A stretch of 64,000 bases of DNA from NCBI GenBank assembly GCA_963791295.1, contig CAWBRY010000005.1:310001-374000 (forward strand), in the 5' to 3' direction. Of this stretch, positions 55,446 to 64,000 are shown piece by piece. The notes under the pieces were generated by a model that was not told the DNA's origin, made no database searches, and was given only the letters and a program-made list of their open reading frames with translations. A program made the position numbers and the translations under genes. The first letter of the stretch is position 1, and each line of letters starts with the position of its first letter. The DNA is from CAWBRY01 sp963791295 (lineage in GTDB: Bacteria; Bacteroidota; Bacteroidia; Chitinophagales; Chitinophagaceae).

Positions 55446-56636
55446 CTAATTTTTCGCACAGCGGCAATTAAACCCATATCCTCGTCCGGTTTGAACGGTC
55501 AGTGCATTGTAGACATCATCGAAGAAAAAGTTGTTCGCAGTATTACCGTTGGCTGCTGTGCTGCTCCAATAATACCCGCCTACAAAGTTTGGAATTACTG
55601 AGCCATCAACTGAATTACGATAGCCGGATTGCGTAAGCTTCAGTCGTGAATCAAATGCAGATTGCGCATCAAAAATGATTTCAGTATTGATTAGGTTGTT
55701 CCATTCTGCCGCACTCGGCAGATGCCATCCTGAGCCGAGCGATAGGCATGGATCCTTTCCATTGGTAGTTGAAGGAGTTATGCCCAACCACGTATTTGTT
55801 ATAGCTCCACCGACACCCCACCATGAAGTAGTGGCACTCGTACCCTTGATAAAATTAGGATTGCCTGATGCAATGTGAGAAGGATTTTGCAAACTTGAAC
55901 TACCCGCTATTGAGGGACTGCCAGGCATTTGGTGCCCATCGTCCCAGCGGCCCCATTGAAAATAGTGGCCGAATGACGCCTGGTCCGTGCTGCTTAACGC
56001 CACGTGCGGAGAGCCGACGTTTTGCTTCAACCAAATCTTTCCATCGGCTGCACGGACAGTGGCGTAGGTAACTTGCTGTCCGCGGTAAGAAAAGGTGATA
56101 CACCCGGTTGAACCTGGCGCTGGACCGGGATCGCTGCAATTACCTGCAACCGGTGGTGAATTTAATACGGCGATTGACAAATTACACGCATAACTACCTC
56201 CAATACTCACCGGGATGATAATGAATCCTGCATTGACGGGCTTACCGGAAGCATTGAAAGTAATGGTGCCCGTACCCTTTTTCAATGTGCCTGCAGCAGT
56301 TTTTAGCGTGACCCCGTTCACTGTTGCACTCGTAAACGCCGGATATGGACCTCCGGGACTATTTACATAGTTCAGCGTAATGGTTGAAGTGGTGTTTACT
56401 CCTGCCACAAAATTGCCGGTAATCGAAGGATGACTGCAATTGTCGAAATAAAAAGGTGGAGGAGGTGGCGGCGGATTATTACGACGCCTATCAGAAATTT
56501 CGGGATCCAAACGATTGTCGGGATAAGATGTTTTTTTACAACTCTGAACAACCATAACAAGACCAATCATAAACATCATTACGGTGATGAACACGGTCGG
56601 TCTGTTAACCGGAGTTGCCTTTTGACTGATTTTCAT
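55446..56636 (-). CDS. FISUMP-domain lipoprotein
   Basis: About 396 residues from ATG 56636, chosen because it gives a lipoprotein signal ending in lipobox VVQSC. A proline run (PPPPPPP, about 51) follows the anchor. The middle has an immunoglobulin-like beta domain. The C-terminal part is a Fibrobacter succinogenes major paralogous (FISUMP) domain: DGKIWLKQNVGSPH, GHYFQWGRWDDGHQMPGSP, GSGWHLPSAAEWNNLI and GGYYWSSTAANGN, ending RGYGFNCRCAKN. FISUMP proteins are surface lipoproteins; the domain may bind ligands or carbohydrates. The gene is separate from the metzincin by about 110 bp. Confidence 0.8.
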   Translation of the reverse strand: MKISQKATPVNRPTVFITVMMFMIGLVMVVQSCKKTSYPDNRLDPEISDRRRNNPPPPPPPFYFDNCSHPSITGNFVAGVNTTSTITLNYVNSPGGPYPAFTSATVNGVTLKTAAGTLKKGTGTITFNASGKPVNAGFIIIPVSIGGSYACNLSIAVLNSPPVAGNCSDPGPAPGSTGCITFSYRGQQVTYATVRAADGKIWLKQNVGSPHVALSSTDQASFGHYFQWGRWDDGHQMPGSPSIAGSSSLQNPSHIASGNPNFIKGTSATTSWWGVGGAITNTWLGITPSTTNGKDPCLSLGSGWHLPSAAEWNNLINTEIIFDAQSAFDSRLKLTQSGYRNSVDGSVIPNFVGGYYWSSTAANGNTANNFFFDDVYNALTVQTGRGYGFNCRCAKN

Positions 56637-56764
56637 AAAAAATGTTTTAGAAAATACTGACTCTTCAATGAGCCAGGCATTGTGAATATGAGAGCGCATT
56701 CACAAACCATCACCCCGTTTTGATAATCGGGGAAACGCAGATAGCGGTTGCCTAAAATCTGCGG

Positions 56765-58894
56765 CTATTTAGTAATTCCTTCCAACGTAAAGAGAAATGC
56801 ATCTACCAATGCGATCTCTTTCAAATAATCAAAGCGACCGCTGGCACCGCTATGGCCATAGTCCATATTCGTATGAAGCAAAAGCACATTTTTATCCGTC
56901 TTCATTGATCTGAGCTTAGCTACCCATTTCGCCGGTTCAAAATATTGCACTTGGCTATCATGCAAGCCGGTGGTCACCAACAAATTGGGGTAGTTTTTTC
57001 TTTCCACATTCTCGTAGGGATTGTAAGTCTTCATATAATTATAGGTATCCTTATCTATTGGGTTGCCCCATTCATCAAATTCATTTGAAGTGAGTGGAAT
57101 GTTTTCGTCCAGCATAGTATTGATCACATCAACAAAAGGAACCTGTGCAATGACCCCATGCCATAGGTCAGAGGCTATGTTAGTGATGGCCCCCATGAGC
57201 AATCCGCCGGCACTCCGGCCGTGCGCATACAAATGCGCTTTACTTGTGTACTTTTCCCTCACTAAATAATTAGCACAATCAATGAAATCGGTGAATGTGT
57301 TTTTCTTTTTCAGCAGCTTTCCATCTTCATACCATTGCCTTCCCATTTCTTCGCCACCCCGAATATGAGCCAGCGCATAAACAAAACCTCTATTCAACAG
57401 GGTCAACCGGGTTGAGTTGAATGTTGCCTCCATACTACTTCCATAGCTTCCGTAGCCGTATAACATCAGAGGCGCGTTCCCATCCTTCTTAAAGCCCCTT
57501 TTATAAACCAATGAGACCGGCACTTTGGTCCCGTCGCTGGCTGTTATATTCAATCGTTCCGTGATATAGTCTTTCGGGTTGTATCCGCCCAATACTATCT
57601 GTTGCTTCATCAACTTTTTTTGACGTGTCAGGGTATTGTAATCAAAGGTTGAAAAGGGGGTAACCAGGGATGTGTATTCGTATCGGAGGACATTCGTATT
57701 ATATTCAGGGTTAAATCCGAACTCTGCGGAGTAAGCTGATTCCCCAAAATTGATGTAGTGCTCCTTGTTGTCTTTTAAATTCCTTATCCTCAATCTTACC
57801 AATCCATCTTTACGTTCATCGATGGCAATAAAATCTTTGAATTCCTCTACCCTCTGCAGCAATACATTCGGATCGTGCGGGATCAGCTCCTTCCAATTAG
57901 CTGAATCAGTCTTATCTAATGGGCATTCCATCAACCTAAAATTTCGGGCGCCACCCGCATTTGTGCGAACAAGAAATTTATTATTCAATGGCATCACATC
58001 ATATAGCACCTCTTTCATGCGCGGCTGGAAAATTTTAAATTCATCATTGGGTCTTGATGCATCGATCATCCTCGTTTCTGAAGAAAGAGTGGCGTTGGAA
58101 TAAATAAATATATATTTATTGTTTTTGCTTTTTATCACCCCGATATAGTTGCTTTTGTCCTTCTCTTCGTAAACAACCGGATCGGCAGAGGGATCGTCAC
58201 CAAGTTTGTGGCGTTGAATTTTTTCCGATAAAAGTGTAACTGGATTTTTAGCGGTGTAGAAAAATGTTTTATTATCACTGGACCAGCAGGGATCGCCTTC
58301 CGTATTGCTGATCACATCTTTTAGCAGTCCACCTGTTTCCAGGTTCTTAATATAAACAGTGTATTGCCTTCTGCTCACTGTATCCACACCATAAGCCAGT
58401 AATTTATTGTCTTCACTCACCTCAAAGCCGCCCGCCGAATAATAAGGATGTCCTTCCGCCATTTGGTCGACGTCCAGCAATAGCTCTTCTTTGGCTGCCA
58501 TGCTGCCTTTCTTTCTGCAGAATTTATAATATTGCTTTCCTTCAACACTTCGATAATAGTAATAATAGCCGTTCCTAAATACCGGCACGCTTTCGTCTTT
58601 TTCTTTTATGCGCGCCTTCATTTCTGAATATAAATCGGCCTGGAACTTCTCTGTGGCACTCATCACCGTGTCGAGGTAGCGATTTTCAGCCTTTAGATAA
58701 TTCACTACCTCCGTGCTGTCTGGTCCCTTTCCAAAATAATCATACATCCAGTAGTAATTGTCAAGGACCGTATCGCCGTGTTGGATACGCCAATGTTCCT
58801 TTTTCTCGGCAACGGGAGCCGAGGCACTCTTGAATTGTGCCATCATTGGCACACAGCAAGGAAAGAAGATTGCCAAAATAAATAGTCTCGCCAT
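56765..58894 (-). CDS. Oligopeptidase B-like S9A serine peptidase, exported
   Basis: A 709-residue prolyl-oligopeptidase family enzyme. The start ATG 58894 gives a signal peptide (MARLFILAIFFPCCVPMMAQ). The N-terminal beta-propeller covers about 45-420 and begins with HWRIQHGDTVLDNYYWMYDY. The alpha/beta-hydrolase domain has YGYGSYGSSME (oxyanion region), AHIRGGEEMGRQWYEDG, YAHGRSAGGLLMGAI with the catalytic Ser, VTTGLHDSQVQYFEP with the Asp and TNMDYGHSGASGRFD with the His. These sequences match oligopeptidase B (PtrB), which cleaves small peptides after Arg or Lys. A periplasmic location is expected. All catalytic residues are present. Confidence 0.93.
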   Translation of the reverse strand: MARLFILAIFFPCCVPMMAQFKSASAPVAEKKEHWRIQHGDTVLDNYYWMYDYFGKGPDSTEVVNYLKAENRYLDTVMSATEKFQADLYSEMKARIKEKDESVPVFRNGYYYYYRSVEGKQYYKFCRKKGSMAAKEELLLDVDQMAEGHPYYSAGGFEVSEDNKLLAYGVDTVSRRQYTVYIKNLETGGLLKDVISNTEGDPCWSSDNKTFFYTAKNPVTLLSEKIQRHKLGDDPSADPVVYEEKDKSNYIGVIKSKNNKYIFIYSNATLSSETRMIDASRPNDEFKIFQPRMKEVLYDVMPLNNKFLVRTNAGGARNFRLMECPLDKTDSANWKELIPHDPNVLLQRVEEFKDFIAIDERKDGLVRLRIRNLKDNKEHYINFGESAYSAEFGFNPEYNTNVLRYEYTSLVTPFSTFDYNTLTRQKKLMKQQIVLGGYNPKDYITERLNITASDGTKVPVSLVYKRGFKKDGNAPLMLYGYGSYGSSMEATFNSTRLTLLNRGFVYALAHIRGGEEMGRQWYEDGKLLKKKNTFTDFIDCANYLVREKYTSKAHLYAHGRSAGGLLMGAITNIASDLWHGVIAQVPFVDVINTMLDENIPLTSNEFDEWGNPIDKDTYNYMKTYNPYENVERKNYPNLLVTTGLHDSQVQYFEPAKWVAKLRSMKTDKNVLLLHTNMDYGHSGASGRFDYLKEIALVDAFLFTLEGITK

Positions 58895-59058
58895 AAATAA
58901 TTTTTCTACGATGAATTGTATCAGAGGAAATTTAGTGAGAGCAAATCTAAAGGAATGATACAAATTTTAGGAAAGGAGCTACTATGAGGCTTAACTAGCC
59001 GAAAGCTCTCTCCTCTAATTCCGGGCTAAAATCGCGGGATATTTTGCTGCGTTAAAAG

Positions 59059-59637
59059 CTACCAATTGATCTTGTGCTCGGCAATCTCAGAAAGGTCTTG
59101 ATCAACCTGCCTTTCTTCCACCAGAGTTTGCGAAAGTATATCTGCAGGTTCTTTGAGGTCCATCACTTTAGCCATTTGCACTAATTCACGATACTTAGCT
59201 ATCACATATTGTTCTACTTTCTGCGCAGCTAATATGATAGCCATATCCCTGGTCATGCTTTCCGCTTCAGTCTGTTCCAACAGGGATTCTCCCTCTTTAA
59301 CCAGGTCGACGATCGCTTCAGATTTTTTGGCCTGGACCTTCTTGCCTATCAGCCGGAATATTTGTTCCAGTCTATTAAGATGTTCCTTCGTTTGAAAAAG
59401 ATGTTCTTCTATGGCTAATTTTAGATCCTCGGCAGCGGCAACCTTGCGCATTTTGGGAAGGGCTTTGATGAGATATTTTTCTGCCCAGTAGATCTCTTTC
59501 AGTGCGACTGCAAAATATTTCTCGAGTTGGGTGATGTCCTGAGTGGCGCCACCTTCAACTCCAAATTCGCTCACCTTATCCGGTGCAATCCTGGCGTTTA
59601 CCATTTCAAATAGGTTATTAGATATTAAAGATTTCAT
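59059..59637 (-). CDS. DUF892 ferritin-like protein
   Basis: A four-helix ferritin-like protein of the YciE/YciF (DUF892) family. Helix 1 has LEKYFAVALKEIYWAEKYLI and helix 2 LKLAIEEHLFQTKEHLNRLE, with E-x-x-H-type metal ligands, and helices 3 and 4 carry further acidic and His residues (QKVEQYVIAKYREL; TLVEERQVDQDLSE). Members bind iron or act in stress responses. The annotated ATG is 59637, but a TACCTTTG promoter box lies 2 nt upstream of it, so translation probably begins at ATG 59604 (MVNARIAPDKVSEFG). The gene is divergent from the GH116 gene. Confidence 0.88.
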   Translation of the reverse strand: MKSLISNNLFEMVNARIAPDKVSEFGVEGGATQDITQLEKYFAVALKEIYWAEKYLIKALPKMRKVAAAEDLKLAIEEHLFQTKEHLNRLEQIFRLIGKKVQAKKSEAIVDLVKEGESLLEQTEAESMTRDMAIILAAQKVEQYVIAKYRELVQMAKVMDLKEPADILSQTLVEERQVDQDLSEIAEHKINW

Positions 59638-59638
59638 T

Positions 59639-59646
59639 CAAAGGTA
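59639..59646 (-). promoter_or_regulatory. -7 box overlapping the start region of the ferritin-like gene
   Basis: TACCTTTG on the minus strand ends 1 nt before the upstream ATG at 59637. A transcript starting about 7 nt downstream would begin inside that codon region, which favours ATG 59604. No clear -33. Confidence 0.5.
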
Positions 59647-59815
59647 ATAAATGTTATGCTTCTGGATGCGGGATTTACCGAGAACTTAGTCACACCCAAA
59701 CCAGATTTCTTGCTCTGTAATGTGGAAAATATTCCCGAAATCGTTGGACCATTCTCATCTTTTGTACCTTACAGATCGCAAACATTTTACATTCAACAAT
59801 TATTAATCAGGCTTC

Positions 59816-62454
59816 ATGAAAAAGAAACCTGGTCGACGCGAATTCCTAAAAAAAATTGGGGCCGGAGGTGCGGCTTGTACCTTAATGCCAACCTCTATGC
59901 TGGCGGCCTCCGGAAAAAATACGGATGCGGCAAATCAATCCGGCGGCATACAGGATCAGCAAAATCCAAACAGAAGAGCCTATAATTCAAAGTATCAGGG
60001 AGATTTTTTGAACCGGCTAGCCTTCCCGCTGGGTGGACTTGGTGCAGGAATGATCTGCTTTGAAGGAGCCGGAGCAATTTCCCATGTATCTATCAGAAAC
60101 AAACCCGAAATCTTTAATGAACCCGGAATGTTTGCTGCCATATTCGTAAAAGGGTTAAAGAATGGCGCCAAATTATTGGAAGGTCCCGTGCCCCAGTGGA
60201 AAAAATTTGGCCAGAGAGAATCTGGTAATGGACTCGGTGGTGCAACGACCGGGCTGCCACATTTTCGCCAGGCTACCTTTTTAGCCAGATTCCCCTTCGC
60301 TTCGCTCGATATCGAAGATGCAGATCTGCCCATTAAAGTTGGGCTGAGCGCTTGGAGTCCATTTATTCCAACCGAAGAGAATGATTCCGGATTGCCGGTC
60401 GCAGCACTTGAATATAAATTTAAGAATGCGGGCAACTCAGCATTAGAACTGGTTTTTTCATTCAATAGCAAGAATTTTTTAAGCATTGAAAAAGGTAAAA
60501 ATAATATTGCCTCCATCAAAAATGGATTTGTATTGTCTGAATCAGGAAGCGAAGAGAAACCTTATCGATCAGACTTTGCTGTTTTCAGTGATGATGAAAA
60601 AACGGTTGTAGATCATTGCTGGTTTCGGGGAGGATGGTGGGATCCGTTAACAATGGCATGGAATTCTGTAAAAAATGGATTGGTGAAATCAGTTGCGCCG
60701 GTAGAAAAAGATGCTCCCGGCGCCAGTTTATATGTACCGTTCACAATTAGGTGCCGGTAAGGAAAAGACCATCCGCCTGATGCTATGCTTGGTACACACC
60801 TGATTCCGAGCAGACACACGGCAACATGGGTATCCGGAAAGAGAATTGCGATTCTCAAACGGGTTGCTGCAATTCACCTGGTGATCTGATGTTAGACAAA
60901 TACGATCAGGATTTCAATGGAAAATTTTATAAACCCTGGTATAGCAGCCGTTTTAATAATATCGATGAAGTGGCCACCTATTGGAGTGAGCACTATGATC
61001 AGTTGAAGGAAAGGTCTTTGCTTTTCAAAAATGCTTTTTATGCCAGCACTCTTCCTCCCGAAATCATGGAAGCGGTAGCTGCAAACCTCACGATTTTGAA
61101 ATCCCCAACTGTCATGCGCCAATATGATGGGCGCTTGTGGAGTTTTGAAGGATGCGGAGATAGCGGAGGTTGTTGCCATGGTTCCTGTACACATGTATGG
61201 AATTATGCGCAAGCGATTCCTCATTTATTTCCAACACTGGAAAGAAGTTTGCGTCATACTGAATTTTGCGAGAGCCAAAGTGTAGAAGGCCATCAGAATT
61301 TTCGTGCGACATTGCCTATTCAACCTGCCACTCACGATTTTCACGCTGCTGCCGACGGTCAGTTGGGCGGGATCATGAAAGTATATAGAGAATGGCGAAT
61401 CAGCGGCGATGATGTATGGCTGGGAAAAATGTATCCGATGGTGAAGAAGAGCATGGATTATTGCATTCAGACCTGGGATCCCCGTCATGCAGGAGTGATC
61501 GAGGAGCCACATCATAATACTTATGATATTGAATTCTGGGGACCCGATGGAATGCACGCCAGTTTTTACCTCGGAGCGTTGCATGCCATCATTACCATGG
61601 GAAGATTATTAAGCAAGAATGTTACCGTTTACGAAGATCTATTGGCGAAAGGCAAGAAAATAATGGAGACAGAATTATTTGATGGAGAATATTTTATTCA
61701 AAAAATAAAAGTGGATGGCCTCACTGCAAAAAACCCGGCAACGGGTCAATCCTTTGGTGGTGAGTATTCAAAGGAAGCGAAAGAACTGCTGGAAAAGGAG
61801 GGCCCTAAATATCAATATGGAACGGGTTGCCTCTCCGATGGCGTATTGGGCGCATGGATCTCAGCCATGTGCGGATTAAGTGATGTGATCGACCCGGTAA
61901 AGATAACGAGTCATTTATTAGCCGTTCATAAATACAACCTGAAGAAAGATCTCAGTGAACATGCCAATCCCCAGCGACCGGCATACGCATTCGGAAATGA
62001 AGGTGGCCTGTTGCTTTGTTCCTGGCCAAAGGGAGGAAAGCTTTCCCTTCCTTTCGTTTATAGCGATGAAGTGTGGACCGGCATTGAACACCAGGTAGCA
62101 TCGCACCTGATGCTGATGGGTCACGTAAAAGAGGGTCTAGAAATTGTCCGTGCCTCCCGTGATCGCTATGACGGACGAATCAGGAATCCATTTAATGAAT
62201 ATGAATGCGGGCATTGGTATGCGCGGGCTTTCTCCAGTTATGGCTATTTGCAAGCGCTTACTGGAGTACGTTATGATGCAGTTATAAAGACGTTGTTCAT
62301 TCATTCAAGGGTTGGAGATTTTACATGTTTCCTTTCCACTGCCACCGGCTTTGGTACGGTAACGTTGAAAGCTGGAAAGCCGATTATCAAAACTTATTAC
62401 GGGAAATTAGATGTTGATCACACGATCATTAACGGGAAATCTTATAATCCATGA
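59816..62454 (+). pseudogene. GH116 (GBA2-type) glycosidase with Tat signal, two frameshifts
   Basis: About 878 codons. The N-terminus is a Tat signal (GRREFLKKIGAGG). A GH116 N-terminal beta domain follows (AFPLGGLGAGMICFEGAGAI), then the (alpha/alpha)6 catalytic domain with GCCHGSCTHVWNYAQAIPHL, EEPHHNTYDIEFWGPDGMHA (acid/base Asp candidate) and YSDEVWTGIEHQVASHLMLM. Two frame changes lie near 60748 (after LYVPFT, an extra A before LGAGKEK) and near 60784 (before WYTPDSEQTHG). Relatives cleave beta-glucosides or glucosylceramide. Clusters of Cys (CDSQTGCCN; GCGDSGGCC) are unusual for an exported enzyme of this type and may hold metal or disulfides. The stop overlaps the ATG of the next gene (ATGA). 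Confidence 0.85.
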
Positions 62455-62795
62455 TGGAGATCGAAAAAAACAGGGTGGTTGCTATTCGGTATATCATGAA
62501 AAATAGCCAGGATGAGATCCTGGAAGATACGATGGCAGGTTCGCCAGTAAATTATCTTCACGGATCAGAAACAATTCTTCCGCTATTACAATTGCAACTG
62601 AACGGATTGAAGCCTGGAAATAAAAAAATAGTCACTTTGCCTGCTACTTCCGGCCTGACGGACGAAGATTTTATTTTTGATGTGATTATCGATGACGTAC
62701 GTGCCGCGATGGATGAAGAAATCATGCTAGGTTACCCCGTAAAGCTAAATCTTCAGAGATGTGAAGCTGATTGTGATTGCTATACGATTAAATAA
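62451..62795 (+). CDS. Short FKBP/SlyD-like peptidyl-prolyl isomerase
   Basis: A 114-residue protein. The N-terminal part follows SlyD-type FKBPs: IEKNRVVAIRYIMKNSQDEI, SPVNYLHGSETILPLLQLQL and GLKPGNKKIVTLPA. The rest of the FKBP fold after the flap is shortened, so it may be a minimal or altered member. The tail ends RCEADCDCYTIK, a Cys-rich stretch reminiscent of metal-binding SlyD tails. Its ATG overlaps the GH116 stop, and the CobW gene begins 17 nt after its stop, so a coupled role in folding or metal loading of the exported glycosidase is possible. Confidence 0.75.
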   Translation: MMEIEKNRVVAIRYIMKNSQDEILEDTMAGSPVNYLHGSETILPLLQLQLNGLKPGNKKIVTLPATSGLTDEDFIFDVIIDDVRAAMDEEIMLGYPVKLNLQRCEADCDCYTIK

Positions 62796-62812
62796 AGGAA
62801 TAAACAATATCC

Positions 62813-63868
62813 ATGCAAATTCATTTATTGACTGGTTTCTTAGGCAGCGGAAAAACAACAGCCATTCATCAGGCTTATCGCCTTTTATCAGCCAACGGGA
62901 TCAAGACCGGTATCATTACCAATGACCAGGGCAGCGTATTGGTTGATGGAAATTTTTTCAATAACCAGGATATCCCCAGCAGACAGGTCATGAACGGATG
63001 TTTCTGCTGCAATTACAATGACCTGGATGCGAATATTGAGTCATTGATAGAAACAAATGGCACACAGGTCATTTTTGCGGAATCGGTGGGTTCGTGTACA
63101 GATATTGTGGCGACCGTACTAAGACCCTTATTGCGGTTCAGACCACAGGCAACGACGACAGTATCCACGTTTGCAGATGTAAGACTTTTGGAATTGATAC
63201 TCAATGGTGCGGGAGGATTTGATGAGTCGGTCCGTTATATTTATTTAAAGCAACTTGAGGAGGCAGGTATTGTTGTGATCAATAAAACGGATCTGGTCAA
63301 TCAATCAAAATTGATGGAAATAAAAACTTTGATGGAGGAAAAATTTGGAGGCAAGGAGTTGCTCTATCAAAATTCAATGGACCCCCAGCAAATAAGGAAT
63401 TGGTTAGATCGATTGGATGAATTTCGGTTTACGGGATTGAAGCCCCTCACCATCGATTACGATATATATGCTGAGGGTGAGGCCAGGCTCGCCTGGTATG
63501 ACCAGGAACTTGAACTGTATACTTCAGATAACAGTGCTTTGCAGCAGACCGAAGAGCTGATCAATCTCATTTATGAAAAGATCTTTGCCGGCTCTTATTC
63601 GATAGGACATCTCAAATTCCTGGTTGATGGAAAGCAGAAGGTAAGTTTTACATCGCCGATCCAGGAGAGAATAGCGCTGGAGATTAAGCCAGTTAAGATG
63701 GCTTCACTATTAATAAATATCCGTGTCCAGGTAGAGCCAGCGACAATGGAGGAACTGATTTCGGAAGCAATCAAAGAGATAGAACAAAAATCCGGTTGTA
63801 AAATTATCACCAACAGTTTATCTGCTTTTCAGCCTGGATACCCCAGGCCAACCTATCGAATCGAGTAA
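62813..63868 (+). CDS. CobW/COG0523-family G3E GTPase, probable metallochaperone
   Basis: A 351-residue P-loop GTPase. Walker A is TGFLGSGKTTAI, the family metal motif is NGCFCCNYND (CxCC), the base-binding motif is VINKTDLV (NKxD), and EESVGSC-like FAESVGSCTDIV lies in between. The C-terminal CobW_C domain (about 250-351) is present but lacks a long His-rich loop. G3E GTPases deliver Zn, Co or Ni to client enzymes or act in metal sparing. It sits between the Cys-tailed FKBP-like gene and an antiporter on the same strand, 3 nt before the latter. Confidence 0.9.
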   Translation: MQIHLLTGFLGSGKTTAIHQAYRLLSANGIKTGIITNDQGSVLVDGNFFNNQDIPSRQVMNGCFCCNYNDLDANIESLIETNGTQVIFAESVGSCTDIVATVLRPLLRFRPQATTTVSTFADVRLLELILNGAGGFDESVRYIYLKQLEEAGIVVINKTDLVNQSKLMEIKTLMEEKFGGKELLYQNSMDPQQIRNWLDRLDEFRFTGLKPLTIDYDIYAEGEARLAWYDQELELYTSDNSALQQTEELINLIYEKIFAGSYSIGHLKFLVDGKQKVSFTSPIQERIALEIKPVKMASLLINIRVQVEPATMEELISEAIKEIEQKSGCKIITNSLSAFQPGYPRPTYRIE

Positions 63869-63871
63869 TTT

Positions 63872-64000
63872 ATGCTGCATGATAATCTATTGTTGGTAAT
63901 TGGACTCTTGATGGGAGTAGCCTTGTTAGCAATGGCCAGCAACCGTCTCCAAATCCCCTATCCCATCTTATTGGTCATTAGCGGTCTTGCTATCAGCTTT
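63872..64000 (+). CDS. Cation/proton antiporter (CPA1-like), N-terminal part
   Basis: The first 43 codons are inside the window, starting at ATG 63872 after a 3-nt gap. The first helix (LLLVIGLLMGVALLAM) and SNRLQIPYPILLVISGLAIS, a helix-2 pattern of Na+/H+ antiporters in Bacteroidota, support the call. The rest lies beyond the window, so the family subtype is open. Confidence 0.7.
   Translation, partial: MLHDNLLLVIGLLMGVALLAMASNRLQIPYPILLVISGLAISF

Noticed and set aside
59656..59985. 109-codon plus-strand frame overlapping the start of the GH116 gene
   Set aside because: It overlaps the Tat signal of GH116 in another frame and has no recognisable domain.

Overview
The window comes from a Bacteroidota genome, most likely of the Chitinophagaceae type. 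This is inferred from gene content, not from a marker-gene search. The evidence is the Bacteroidota-type alternative GlmU next to tpiA, DUF4199 and DUF3276 proteins, outer-membrane beta-barrel family receptors with carboxypeptidase-regulatory domains, a LytS/LytTR two-component pair, FISUMP and PafA-like secreted proteins, many lipoproteins, and promoters of the TTTG...TAnnTTTG type. No tRNA, rRNA, CRISPR array, phage or insertion sequence was recognised.

Layout. 0-5.6 kb: end of a probable dihydroorotase, DUF4199, two glycosyltransferases, then a compact GDP-D-glycero-D-manno-heptose pathway (hddA-like, gmhA-like, and a fused hddC-gmhB gene). 5.6-11.7 kb: a secreted protein facing a minus-strand group of lepA, a polytopic membrane protein and a sulfatase-fold membrane protein. 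11.7-25.8 kb: a mixed set of secreted hydrolases (esterase, class-3 lipase, PafA-like phosphatase), rhomboid protease, CorA, CBS, MFS and DinB proteins, plus several hypotheticals. 25.8-32 kb: a GT56-like transferase with a flippase, tpiA with alternative glmU, rpmE2 and yajQ. 32-39.5 kb: two paralogous outer-membrane receptors, each with a strong terminator, lying downstream of a LytTR regulator and LytS-like kinase. 39.6-42.4 kb: threonine aldolase and a broken pgi. 42.4-54.3 kb: a DUF3276 protein, a broken ABC exporter, and a five-gene minus-strand operon with two tandem DUF1549/DUF1553 haem-motif proteins, a DUF1501 protein, a sugar-phosphate isomerase and a DUF2231-haem-LRR membrane protein. 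54.4-59.6 kb: a metzincin, a FISUMP lipoprotein, oligopeptidase B and a ferritin-like protein. 59.8-64 kb: a Tat-exported GH116-type glycosidase, an FKBP-like protein, a CobW-family GTPase and the start of a cation/proton antiporter.

The most distinctive feature is the 44.8-54.3 kb operon. It pairs proteins of the planctomycete-type cytochrome group with DUF1501 and a sugar-phosphate isomerase, which suggests redox-linked processing of a carbohydrate in the periplasm or on membranes. That role is inference. From about 41.0 to 54.3 kb nearly every long gene is interrupted by single-base indels, and pgi also has an in-frame stop, although the residues on both sides still match the families. The GH116 gene has two further frameshifts. 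Uneven consensus quality explains this pattern better than decay, so these genes are given as frameshifted loci with reconstructed outer limits.
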